Shown here piece by piece: positions 9,405-20,836 of a stretch of 64,000 nucleotides of DNA. A model generated the notes under the pieces. The model was given only the letters and a program-made list of their open reading frames with translations, did not search any database and was not told the origin of the DNA. Made by a program: the position numbers and the translations under genes. This DNA is from Macrostomum hystrix (lineage: Eukaryota > Platyhelminthes > Macrostomidae): positions 4,441,001-4,505,000 of the forward strand of contig CATNEN010000025.1 of the NCBI GenBank assembly GCA_950097015.1. The letters are read 5' to 3'. The first letter of the stretch is position 1; every line of letters begins with the position of its first letter.

Positions 9405-12400
9405 GCCTTAATAAACCCACTTTCCATTCCGCTCCCCTACCTTAATAAACCCACTTTCCATTCCGCTCCCCTACCTTAATAAACCCACTTTCCATTCCGC
9501 TCCCCTACCTTAATAAACCCACTTTCCATTCCGCTCCCCTACCTTAATAAACCCACTTTCCATTCCGCTCCCCAAACTTAATAAACCCACTTTCCATTTC
9601 GCTCCCCTACCTTAATAAACCCACTTTCCACTCCGCTCCCCTACCTCGATAAACCCACTTTCCATTCCGCACCCCTGTCTCGATAAACCCACTTTCCAGT
9701 CCGCTCCCCTGTATCAATAAACCCACTTTCCATTCCGCTCCCCTACCTTAATAAACCCACTTTCCATTCCGCTTCCCTACCTTAATAAACCCACTTTCCA
9801 TTCCGCTGCCCTACCTTAATAAACCCACTTTCCATTCCGTTCTCCCCTACCTTAATAAACCCACTTTCCATTTCGCTTCCCTACCTTAATAAACCTACTT
9901 TCCATTCCGCTCCCCTACCTTAATAAACCCACTTTCCATTCCGCTTCCCTACCTTAATAAACCTACTTTCCATTCCGCTCCCCTACCTTAATAAACCCAC
10001 TTTCCATTACGCTCCCCTACCTTAATAAACCCACTTACCATTCCGCTCCCCTACCTTAATAAACCTACTTTCCATTCCGCTCCCCTACCTTAATAAACCT
10101 ACTTTCCATTCCGCTCCCCTACCTTAAAAAACCCACTTTCCATTCCGCTCCCCTACCTTAATAAACCTACTTTCCATTCCGCTCCCCTACCTTAATAAAC
10201 CCACTTTCCATTCCGCTCCCCTACCTTAATAAACCCACTTTCCATTCCGCTTCCCTACCTTAATAAACCTACTTTCCATTCCGCTCCCCTACCTTAATAA
10301 ACCCACTTTCCATTCCGCTCTCCCCTACCTTAATAAACCCACTTTCCATTCCGCTCCCCTACCTTAATAAACCCACTTTCCATTCCGCTTCCCTACCTTA
10401 ATAAACCTACTTTCCATTCCGCTCCCCTACCTTAATAAACCCACTTTCCATTCCGCTCTCCCCTACCTTAATAAACCCACTTTCCATTCCGCTTCCCTAC
10501 CTTAATAAACCCACTTTCCATTCCGCTTCCCTACCTTAATAAACCTACTTTCCATTCCGCTCCCCTACCTTAATAAACCCACTTTCCATTCCGCTCTCCC
10601 CTACCTTAATAAACCCACTTTCCATTCCGCTCCCCTACCTTAATAAACCCACTTTCCATTCCGCTTCCCTACCTTAATAAACCTACTTTCCATTCCGCTC
10701 CCCTACCTTAATAAACCCACTTTCCATTCCGCTTCCCTACCTTAATAAACCTACTTTCCATTCCGCTCCCCTACCTTAATAAACCCACTTTCCATTCCGC
10801 TCTCCCCTACCTTAATAAACCCACTTTCCATTCCGCTTCCCTACCTTAATAAACCCACTTTCCATTCCGCTCCCCTACCTTAATAAACCTACTTTCCATT
10901 TCGCTCCCCTACCTTAATAAGCCCACTTTCCATTCCGCTCCCCTACCTTAATAAACCTACTTTCCATTTCGCTCCCCTACCTTAATAAACCCACTTTCCA
11001 TTCCGCTCCCCTACCTTAATAAACCTACTTTCCATTCCGCTCCCCTACCTTAATAAACCCACTTTCAATTCCGCTCCCCAAACTTAATAAACCCACTTTC
11101 CATTCCGCTCCCCTACCTTAATAAACCCACTTTCCATTCCGCTCTCCCCTACCTTAATAAACCCACTTTCCATTCCGCTCCCCTACCTTAATAAACCTAC
11201 TTTCCATTCCGCTCCCCTACCTTAATAAACCCACTTTCCATTCCGCTCCCCAAACTTAATAAACCCACTTTCCATTCCGCTTCCCTACCTTAATAAACCC
11301 ACTTTCCATTCCGCTCTCCCCTACCTTAATAAACCCACTTTCCATTCCGCTCTCCCCTACCTTAATAAACCCACTTTCCATTCCGCTCCCCTGTCTCAAT
11401 AAACCCACTTTCCATTCCGCACCCCTGTCTCAATAAACCCACTTTCCAGAACGCTCCCCTGTCTCAATAAACCCACTTTCCATTCCGCTCCCCTGTCTCA
11501 ATAAACCCACTTTCCATTCCGCACCCCTGTCTCAATAAACCCACTTTCCAGACCGCTCCCCTGTCTCAATAAACCCACTTTCCATTCCGCACCCCTGTCT
11601 CAATAAACCCACTTTCCATTCCGCACCCCTGTCTCAATAAACCCACTTTCCATTCCGCTCCCCTACCTTAATAAACCCACTTTCCATTCCGCTTCCCTAC
11701 CTTAATAAACCCACTTTCCATTCCGCTGCCCTACCTTAATAAGCCCACTTTCCATTCCGTTCTCCCCTACCTTAATAAACCCACTTTCCATTCCGCACCC
11801 CTGTCTCAATAAACCCACTTTCCAGACCGCTCCCCTGTCTCAATAAACCCACTTTCCATTCCGCACCCCTGTCTCAATAAACCCACTTTCCATTACGCTC
11901 CCCTACCTTAATAAACCCACTTACCATTCCGCTCCCCTACCTTAATAAACCTACTTTCCATTCCGCTCCCCTACCTTAATAAACCCACTTTCCATTCCGC
12001 TCTCCCCTACCTTAATAAACCCACTTTCCATTCCGCTCTCCCCTACCTTAATAAACCCACTTTCCATTTCGCTCCCCTACCTTAATAAGCCCACTTTCCA
12101 TTCCGCTCCCCTACCTTAATAAACCTACTTTCCATTCCGCTCCCCTACCTTAATAAACCCACTTTCCATTCCGCTCCCCAAACTTAATAAACCCACTTTC
12201 CATTCCGCTCCCCTACCTTAATAAACCCACTTTCCATTTCCCTCCCCTACCTTAATAAGCCCACTTTCCATTCCGCTCCCCTACCTTAATAAACCCACTT
12301 TCCATTCCGCTTCCCTACCTTAATAAACCCACTTTCCATTCCGCTTCCGTACCTTAATAAACCCACTTTCCATTCCGCTTCCCTATCTTAATAAACCCAC

Positions 12401-14270
12401 TTTCCATTCCGCTTCCCTACCTTAATAAACCCACTTTCCATTCTGTTCTCCCCTACCTTAATAAACCCACTTTCCATTCCGCTCCCCTACCTTAATAAAC
12501 CCACTTTCCATTCCGCTTCCCTACCTTAATAAACCCACTTTCCATTCCGCTTCCCTACCTTAATAAACCCACTTTCCATTCCGCTTCCCTACCTTAATAA
12601 ACCCACTTTCCATTCCGCTCCCCTACCTTAATAAACCCACTTTCCATTCCGCTTCCCTACCTTATTAAACCCACTTTCCATTCCGCACCCCTGTCTCAAT
12701 AAACCCACTTTCCAGACCGCTCCCCTGTCTCAATAAACGCACTTTCCACTCCGCTCCCCTACCTTAATAAACCCACTTTCCATTCCGCTTCCCTACCTTA
12801 ATAAACCCACTTTCCATTCCGTTCTCCCCTACCTTAATAAACCCACTTTCCATTCCGCACCCCTGTCTCAATAAACCCACTTTCCAGACCGCTCCCCTGT
12901 CTCAATAAACCCACTTTCCATTCCGCACCCCTGTCTCAATAAACCCACTTTCCATTACGCTCCCCTACCTTAATAAACCCACTTTCCATTCCGCTCCCCT
13001 ACCTTAATAAACCTACTTTCCATTCCGCTCCCCTACCTTAATAAACCCACTTTCCATTCCGCTCTCCCCTACCTTAATAAACCCACTTTCCATTCCGCTC
13101 TCCCCTACCTTAATAAACCCACTTTCCATTCCGCTCTCCCCTACCTTAATAAACCCACTTTCCATTTCGCTCCCCTACCTTAATAAGCCCACTTTCCATT
13201 CCGCTCCCCTACCTTAATAAACCTACTTTCCATTCCGCTCCCCTACCTTAATAAACCCACTTTCCATTCCGCTCCCCAAACTTAATAAACCCACTTTCCA
13301 TTCCGCTCCCCTACCTTAATAAGCCCACTTTCCATTCCGCTCCCCTACCTTAATAAACCCACTTTCCATTCCGCTTCCCTACCTTAATAAACCCACTTTC
13401 CATTCCGCTTCCGTACCTTAATAAACCCACTTTCCATTCCGCTTCCCTATCTTAATAAACCCACTTTCCATTCCGCTTCCCTACCTTAATAAACCCACTT
13501 TCCATTCTGTTCTCCCCTACCTTAATAAACCCACTTTCCATTCCGCTCCCCTACCTTAATAAACCTACTTTCCATTCCGCTTCCCTACCTTAATAAACCC
13601 ACTTTCCATTCCGCTTCCCTACCTTAATAAACCCACTTTCCATTCCGCTTCCCTACCTTAATAAACCCACTTTCCATTCCGCTCCCCTACCTTAATAAAC
13701 CCACTTTCCATTCCGCTTCCCTACCTTATTAAACCCACTTTCCATTCCGCACCCCTGTCTCAATAAACCCACTTTCCAGACCGCTCCCCTGTCTCAATAA
13801 ACGCAATTTCCACTCCGCTCCCCTACCTTAATAAACCCACTTTCCATTCCGCTTCCCTACCTTAATAAACCCACTTTCCATTCCGTTCTCCCCTACCTTA
13901 ATAAACCCACTTTCCATTCCGCACCCCTGTCTCAATAAACCCACTTTCCAGACCGCTCCCCTGTCTCAATAAACCCACTTTCCATTCCGCACCCCTGTCT
14001 CAATAAACCCACTTTCCATTACGCTCCCCTACCTTAATAAACCCACTTACCATTCCGCTCCCCTACCTTAATAAACCTACTTTCCATTCCGCTCCCCTAC
14101 CTTAATAAACCCACTTTCCATTCCGCTCTCCCCTACCTTAATAAACCCACTTTCCATTCCGCACCTCTGTCTCAATAAACCCACTTTCCAGACCGCTCCC
14201 CTGTCTCAATAAACCCACTTTCCATTCCGCTCTTATGTCTCAATAAACCCAGTCTCTATTTCGCTCCCCT
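9405..14270. repeat. Minisatellite, 34-bp unit, about 140 copies, AATAAA in each unit
   Basis: The unit is CTTAATAAACCCACTTTCCA + TTCCGCTCCCCTAC (34 bp), with 33- and 36-bp length variants and a CTGTCTCAATAAA subfamily. Rare variants (CTTATTAAACCC at 12661 and 13735; CTTCCGTACC at 12344 and 13408) recur in the same order about 1.07 kb apart, so a block of about 30 units was duplicated. Nearly every unit carries a canonical poly(A) hexamer on the plus strand. Confidence 0.97.
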
Positions 14271-14856
14271 ATTCATATGTAATTTTTGTTACATTGTTTC
14301 CAACCCATTTAATCCGCTTATTGTTTCGTAGAGATTTTTGTATCTTTCTGATTTTTAGATATCTGTTTAATTCACTTTTGTTGGTACTAAAATCCTAAGT
14401 GAATTTAGATGCTTTGGTTTTTATTTTGCCTTTATAAGACAAATCAGTTTATGCGGACCAATTTATCCTGTTGATTGATGAGACTGTCAATCAGATAAGA
14501 ATTTGATTGAATTTCAAATAAGTAGTACTAATTGCTTAATTAGTTTGTCTGTATGTCAATCTAACTTACGTTTACCTTGGCATCAAATAAAAGCCGAAAA
14601 AGTCAAGAATGTGACATTGTCGTTTAGCATAATAACTGAAATTCGTATATTTTTTGTTTCTTCCAAAAGAACAATGAAACAGAGTGGTCGCAATGTTGAT
14701 TGCTTCAGCCAAGGTTGTTAATAATTCCGAAAAATTATTTTCGTGTTCAGTTAAAAAAATGTTCGGCAACGAGATGCAGAGTTTAACATTTAACTAGATC
14801 CGTTGCTATGCGGTTGTCACGCGGTTGCTACGCAGTTGCTATGCAACCCGTAGAAT
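14271..14856. other. AT-rich spacer with short ACGCGGTTGC-type repeats
   Basis: 3' flank of the minus-strand gene that ends at 14857. Around 14800-14845 GTTGCTA(T/C)GC is repeated about four times imperfectly. Nothing else recognised. Confidence 0.5.
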
Positions 14857-16488
14857 TCAACGATTCATAAGCGGACGACTGAGACGCACAATGGTAGCCG
14901 TCTGGTCATAGAAGGTGCTATTGAAGAGCCTCGTAGGCGTGTCCATGAGTATCGGGTAGCTGGCGAAGCGCATCAGTTCCGGCAGAAGTTCTTCCATCTC
15001 GAGGATGGCGCGCACAATGCCATCCCAGCAGCGGCCTCGCATGATCACCACTCGGCGAGGCAGTGATTTATACAGCTCCAAGCTGCCCAGACTGATGCGC
15101 ACCTGTTGGCGGTGTCAAATCTGAGATTCAACTGTCTCAAGAATAAAAAATTTACCAGCTATTTACCCAGCTATTTACCCAGCTATTTACCCAGCTATTT
15201 ACCCAGCTATTTACCCAGCTATTTACCCAGCTATTTACCCAGCTATTTACCCAGCTATTGCGCGGCGCATCTGAGGGCTGCGCGGGTACAGCTGTTCAGT
15301 CTGTGGACTGGTGGAAAGCCACACCGCCCTCAATTACATGAGCTGTTGCTGCTAGCCAGAGTTAAGTGTCTTCCTAAAGGACACTAACTATTCAATTGAG
15401 GGCGATGAGTCGAAGAGCGGTCTAACGCGTTTGCCTCTCGCACCAAGGTCCCTGAGCTCAATTTCACGGTGAGGCCACACTCATTTGGGGCGCAGCCGCG
15501 GAGAGAAGGCTTGGGGGCTTTTCGAGCAATTTACGCCATCGAGGGCCAACCTCCAAGGCGCAGTGAGACTGTACACTGACTGACGATGAGTAAGTCGCTA
15601 ATCGCTATGTGAGCGAGTGCCTGGGTACAGTATCTTTGTGCGTGTGTGCTCAGGAGTCAGCGAAATGGGCAGAATTGCCTCACTGGCTGTGGGTCTAGTG
15701 TCACCAAATGATGTGCCATGGCCCGCTGCCCTCCTGCAATTATTATTATTAACTATTTAAGTGAAGTCACGACTCGAACCCTCGACCTTCAAGTCGTGAG
15801 TCCGACGCTCTAACCACTAGGCCACAAGCCCTAATTAGATTTGTTATTCTTCTAAGCTAAGATAAGGCGCTAAATTGTATTCATCGTGGCCAGTATTGCG
15901 CAACCAGCGACTTACCCCCGACCTGTTCATGATGGCCTGCAAGCGTCTATCGCCGCCAAACCTCTGGTTCATGTTCAGGAGCGGCATCATTAGTCGAGAG
16001 GCATCGGTGGTATTCAGAAACACGTAGAACCAGAAGTGCACTGGTAAGTCGTTCAGGTCGGTCAACTTTGAACTCACCGGCTTGTAGTTGCCGTATAATA
16101 ATGGCTCATTTTCCGCCAATTTTGTTTCGGAGTTAGCCTGTTCGTTGATTATTTCGTTCGGTCTCGGACTATCGCTCGATTTTTTTTCCTGTTTGTTCGA
16201 CTTTGCAGTTTTTGCATTTTGATTGGTTATTTGGCTGGGTCTAAGATTATCGGTCAACTTTTCTGCCTGTTCGTCCGACATTGCGGTGTTTGCATTTTCA
16301 TTGATGCTTTGACTCGGTCTAAGATTATCGGTCAATTTTTCTGCCTGTTCGTCCGACATTGCAGTGTTTGCATTTTCATTGATGCTTTGACTCGGTCTCG
16401 GACTATCGCTGATTTTTTCTGTCTGTCTGTCCGGCATTGCAGTGTCTGACTGCAGCTTCATCTGCGTCGAAGGCCAGCTCTGTGACAT
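14857..16488 (-). CDS. Unrecognised two-exon gene, possible degenerate KH-like domain
   Basis: Exon 1 runs 16488 to 15916 (191 codons) and ends at a strong donor (GGGG|GTAAGT). Exon 2 runs 15102 to 14857 after CCAACAG, phase 0 on both sides, stop TGA; total 272 aa. Residues about 25-130 are a hydrophilic tract made of four imperfect 26-residue repeats (core RPSQSINENANTAMSDEQAE), encoded by a 78-bp DNA repeat. Residues about 150-240 are globular: FGGDRRLQAIMNRSGVRISL spans the splice junction and resembles the loop-helix-SGxRI strand of a KH RNA-binding domain, followed by RRVVIMRG and an amphipathic helix. A canonical GxxG loop is not evident, so the KH call is weak. The intron holds nested SINEs and a 12-bp minisatellite. 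Function unknown. Confidence 0.42.
15151..15259. repeat. 12-bp minisatellite (CCAGCTATTTAC)n, about 9 copies
   Basis: Near-perfect tandem copies that abut the truncated 3' end of a minus-strand SINE B. The SINE end contains AGCTATT in the same orientation, so the array may have grown out of SINE sequence. It lies in the intron of the KH-like gene. Confidence 0.9.
15256..15834 (-). mobile_element. SINE family B, interrupted by a SINE A
   Basis: 15750-15834 is the tRNA-like head (minus strand: GGCCTAGTGGTTAGAGCG, B-box GGGTTCGAGTC). 15256-15395 is the 3' half (CAGTCCACAGACTG, GATGCGCCGCGCAATAGC). The two parts are contiguous in the intact copy at 48247, so the sequence between is an insertion. 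Confidence 0.85.
15396..15749 (+). mobile_element. SINE family A, full length, inserted into SINE B
   Basis: Bounded by an 11-bp target-site duplication with one mismatch: TAACTATTCAA (15385-15395) and TAACTATTTAA (15750-15760). The element runs from the head with A- and B-boxes to an ATTATTATT tail, 354 bp. This is the best-delimited family A copy in the window. Confidence 0.9.
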
Positions 16489-16730
16489 TCTGATTAGCGC
16501 TAATATGCTTTAGCTAAGATCTGTCACTTCCTTAGCGCCGTCAAGATGGCTTAAAAATTTTAACCACCTGTGCTACTCATGCCACGGTATTTACCTCTGT
16601 TAGCCATAGACTATACATCGTTCCATGCGTCTAGTGTTTTAATGCCTTAGATTATAAATGTTTGTGCAGTCAAAAATTTAGGTTCATTCTTAGCTTGCTG
16701 GACGACAAAGCTTTCCAGTTTCGTGTTGAC

Positions 16731-16778
16731 ACCATGGATGAATGAATAGAATATTCATTCTATTCATTCATCCATGGT
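16731..16778. repeat. Perfect 22-bp inverted repeat with 4-nt loop
   Basis: Left arm ACCATGGATGAATGAATAGA(AT) at 16731-16752, loop ATTC, right arm its exact reverse complement at 16757-16778. It sits just upstream of the 21-bp array. Confidence 0.9.
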
Positions 16779-16837
16779 TGACACTTAGCTATCTGATTCT
16801 ATTCTATATTCTATGCCCTGTCCTGTCTCTCACTCAC

Positions 16838-18322
16838 GCTATCCCACTCCTCACATCCCCTACACCACTCCTCACATCCCCTACCCCATTAATCACATCC
16901 CCTACCCCACTCCTCACATCCCCTACCCCATTCATCACATCCCCTACCCCACTCCTCACATCCCCTACCCCATTCATCACATCCCCTACCCCACTCCTAA
17001 CATCCCCTACCCCACTCATCACATCCCCTACCCCACTCCTCACATCCTCTACCCCACTCCTCACATCCCCTATCCCACTCCTCACATCCCCTACCCCACT
17101 CCTCACATCCCCTATCCCACTCCTCACATCCCCTACCTCACTCATCACATTCTCTACCCCACTCCACACATCCCCTATCCCACTCCTCACATCCCCTATC
17201 CCACTCATCACATTCTCTACCCCACTCCACACATCCCCTACCCCACTCATCACATCCCCTACCCCACTCCTCACATCCCCTACCTCACTCATCACATCCC
17301 CTACCCCACTCCACACATCCCCTATCCCACTTCTCACATCCCCTACCCCACTCCTCACATCCCCTACTCATCACATCCCCTACCCCACTCCTCACATCCC
17401 CTACCCCACTCATCACATCCCCTACCCCACTCCTCACATCCCCTATCTCACTCATCACATCCCCTACCCCACTCCTCACATCCCCTATCCCACTCCTCAC
17501 ATCCCCTACCCCACTCCTCACATCCCCTATCCCACTCCTCACATCCCCTACCCCACTCATCACAACCCCTATCCCACTCCTCGCATCCCCTACCCCACTC
17601 CTCACATCCCCTACCTCACTCATCACATCCTCTACCCCACTCCACACATCCCTATCCCACTCCTCACATCCCCTACCCCACTCCTCGCATCCCCTACCCC
17701 ACTCCTCACATCCCCTACCCCACTCCGCACATCCCCTATCCCACTCTTCATATCCCCTACCCCACTCCTCACATCCCCTACCCCACTCCTCACATCCCCT
17801 ATCCCACTCTTCATATCCCCTACCCCACTCCTCACATCCACTACCCCACTCCTCACATCCCCTATCCCACTCTTCATATCCCCTACCCCACTCCTCACAT
17901 CCCCTACCCCACTCCTCACATCCCCTATCCCACTCTTCATATCCCCTACCCCACTCCTCACATCCCCTATCCCACTCCTCACATCCCCTACCCCACTCCT
18001 CACATCCCCTACCCCACTCCTCACATCCCCTACCCCACTCCTCACATCCCCTACCCCACTCATCACATCCCCTATCCCACTCCTCACATCCCCTACCCCA
18101 CTCATCACATCCCCTATCCCACTCCTCACATCCCCTACCCCACTCCTCACATCCCCTACCCCACTCCTCACATCCCCTATCCCACTCCTCACATCCCCTA
18201 CCCCACTCCTCACATCCCCTACCCCACTCCTCACATCCCCTACCCCACTCCTCACATCCCCTATCCCACTCCTCACATCCCCTACCCCACTCCTCACATC
18301 CCCTATCCCACTCCTCACATCC
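16838..18322. repeat. Minisatellite, 21-bp unit, about 70 copies
   Basis: Unit CTCACATCCCCTACCCCACTC with T/A, C/A and C/T variants. Almost no G on the plus strand. Long frames open on both strands result from the unit length being divisible by 3. Confidence 0.97.
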
Positions 18323-18790
18323 CATATGCTACCCCCTGCAGAAACTACTGCAGAAACAATACTATATTCAATCAAGCTCTAAAACTGATATATTTTATTG
18401 TTATCGCGAAAGCCATAAGCTGCGGTTTGTTTTTCAAGGGCCTTGACGCCGATATTTCGGCCTTTTATCTGCAAGTATCTGCAAGGCCCGTAAGCTACCT
18501 ACAATCTGTCTTTATCACCACTTTCTCCACTATTCTCCCGGAAAATGGCAACAAGAAACGATTGCAAAATAAACTTTCTACTCCGTTAGCAATTCTTGTC
18601 CATAATGGGTTTTAGAGAGCAGCTTCACACCCTTTTTGTTGCTATGACAACTAATGAAAGCGTGTAGGCTTAAATTCAATGTTGTTTAAGGATCGGGCCT
18701 AGAGAGGCTTTTGCTTTTGCTGACTCTGCGAATAAGCAAAGTGGAACCTAGGCTTTCTATTCCTCACTATTAATGCAATATTCTGCCGAA
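18323..18790. other. Unique spacer, nothing recognised
   Basis: Unique sequence separating two unrelated arrays; contains only short frames that continue out of the arrays. Confidence 0.5.
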
Positions 18791-20144
18791 AGCACAGACA
18801 GACACCCAGCACAGACAGACACCCAGCACAGACAGACACCCAGCACAGACACCCAGCACAGACACCCAGCACAGACAGACACCCAGCACAGACAGACACC
18901 CAGCACAGACAGACACCCAGCACAGACAGACACCCAGCACAGAGACTCAGCACAGACAGACACCCAGCACAGACAGACACCCAGCACAGACAGACACCCA
19001 GCACAGACAGACACCCAGCACAGACACCCAGCACAGACACCCAGCACAGACAGACACCCAGCACAGACAGACACCCAGCACAGACAGACACCCAGCACAG
19101 ACAGACACCCAGCACAGACAGACACCCAGCACAGACAGACACCCAGCACAGACAGACACCCAGCACAGAGACTCAGCACAGACAGACACCCAGCACAGAC
19201 AGACACCCAGCACAGACAGACACCCAGCACAGACAGACACCCAGCACAGACACCCAGCACAGACACCCAGCACAGACAGACACCCAGCACAGACAGACAC
19301 CCAGCACAGACAGACACCCAGCACAGACAGACACCCAGCACAGACACCCAGCACAGACAGACACCCAGCACAGAGACTCAGCACAGACAGACACCCAGCA
19401 CAGAGACTCAGCACAGACAGACACCCAGCACAGACAGACACCCAGCACAGACAGACACCCAGCACAGACAGACACCCAGCACAGACACCCAGCACAGACA
19501 GACACCCAGCACAGACACCCAGCACAGACAGACACCCAGCACAGACACCCAGCACAGACAGACACCCAGCACAGACACCCAGCACAGACAGACACCCAGC
19601 ACAGACACCCAGCACAGACACCCAGCACAGACAGACACCCAGCACAGACAGACACCCAGCACAGACAGACACCCAGCACAGACAGACACCCAGCACAGAC
19701 AGACACCCAGCACAGAGACTCAGCACAGACAGACACCCAGCACAGACAGACACCCAGCGCAGACAGACACCCAGCACAGAGACTCAGCACGGACAGACAC
19801 CCAGCACAGACAGACACCCAGCACAGACAGACACCCAGCACAGACACCCAGCACAGACACCCAGCACAGACACCCAGCACAGACACCCAGCTCAGACACC
19901 CAGCACAGACAGACACCCAGCACAGACACCCAGCACAGACAGACACTCAGCACAGACAGACACCCAGCACAGACACCCAGCACAGACACACTCAGCACAG
20001 ACAGACACCCAGCACAGACAGACACCCAGCACAGACACCCAGCACAGACACACTCAGCACAGACAGACACCCAGCACAGACAGACACCCAGCACAGACAC
20101 CCAGCACAGACACACTCAGCACAGACAGACACCCAGCACAGACT
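18791..20144. repeat. Minisatellite mixing 17-bp and 13-bp units
   Basis: ACACCCAGCACAGACAG (17) alternates irregularly with ACACCCAGCACAG (13, one CAGA step fewer). Rare AGAGACTCAGCAC and CACACTCAGCAC units occur, the latter clustered at the right edge (after 19980). Confidence 0.97.
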
Positions 20145-20836
20145 GTGAAGCGGACTGGGCTAGTCAATAAGTAGCGAATGAAAAAAGAATGAACACTCGA
20201 GTTAAGCAAGCGCAATTTAACACGAAGGACTGTGATCCTCAATAATTTTAATTTCTGCCTATAGGCCAATTTTTTTTTCTGGCATTGTTCAAATAAAACA
20301 ATTTTCGCAACTCACAAATGAATATCCGATTATTAAAAAAATATTAAGTTGGAAAAATTGCTGCGATAGAGTTTAAATTGAAGAGACAAGCAACTCAAAC
20401 TCTCTCCTGAATCAGTTAAACAACAAACAAAAAATTGAAAAGCAAAATCTAAGACAGATATGTATAATCAGAGAAAAGGCTTTATATAGTACTAATGATT
20501 CGCTTGATTTAAGTAGTGTGAACGCTCACGAGTATTAATGCGAGGGGCTCATTTGTCACTGATCAAAACATTTTTGTACATAACTCTACTTTGACATTAG
20601 AGTGGCCTATATTGGACGATTTTTACAGTAGAACCGTCGCACACGTTGGAAAATCAGATGAATGTGTTTCGAAAAGCTACCTTGCCATTGTCATGACGTG
20701 TGTATAACAATTGCTGAGAAATGACAGAACAACAACTGTTTGTGGATGTGTTGCCATGGATACAAGCAGAATTATCACATACTTTAGGCGAATGAGCGAG
20801 TCAAATCCGAGTCAAAGCTACTCAGCAACAATCGCC
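20145..20836. other. AT-rich spacer; 3' flank of the islet gene
   Basis: Lies downstream of the minus-strand islet stop codon (20837) and probably contains its 3' UTR. No clear AATAAA on the minus strand close to the stop was found. Confidence 0.4.

Noticed and set aside
9405-14270. CRISPR-like array
   Set aside because: Units are contiguous with no unique spacers; the setting is eukaryotic. The same applies to all other arrays here.
15844-15915. Extension of the KH-like gene's first frame to its own stop at 15844
   Set aside because: A strong GTAAGT donor at 15915 followed by an in-phase second exon that continues the fold explains the data better.
16742-18615. 546- and 600-residue frames (and minus-strand GDVRSGV/CEEWGRG frames)
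   Set aside because: Artefacts of the 21-bp array; several frames open on both strands.
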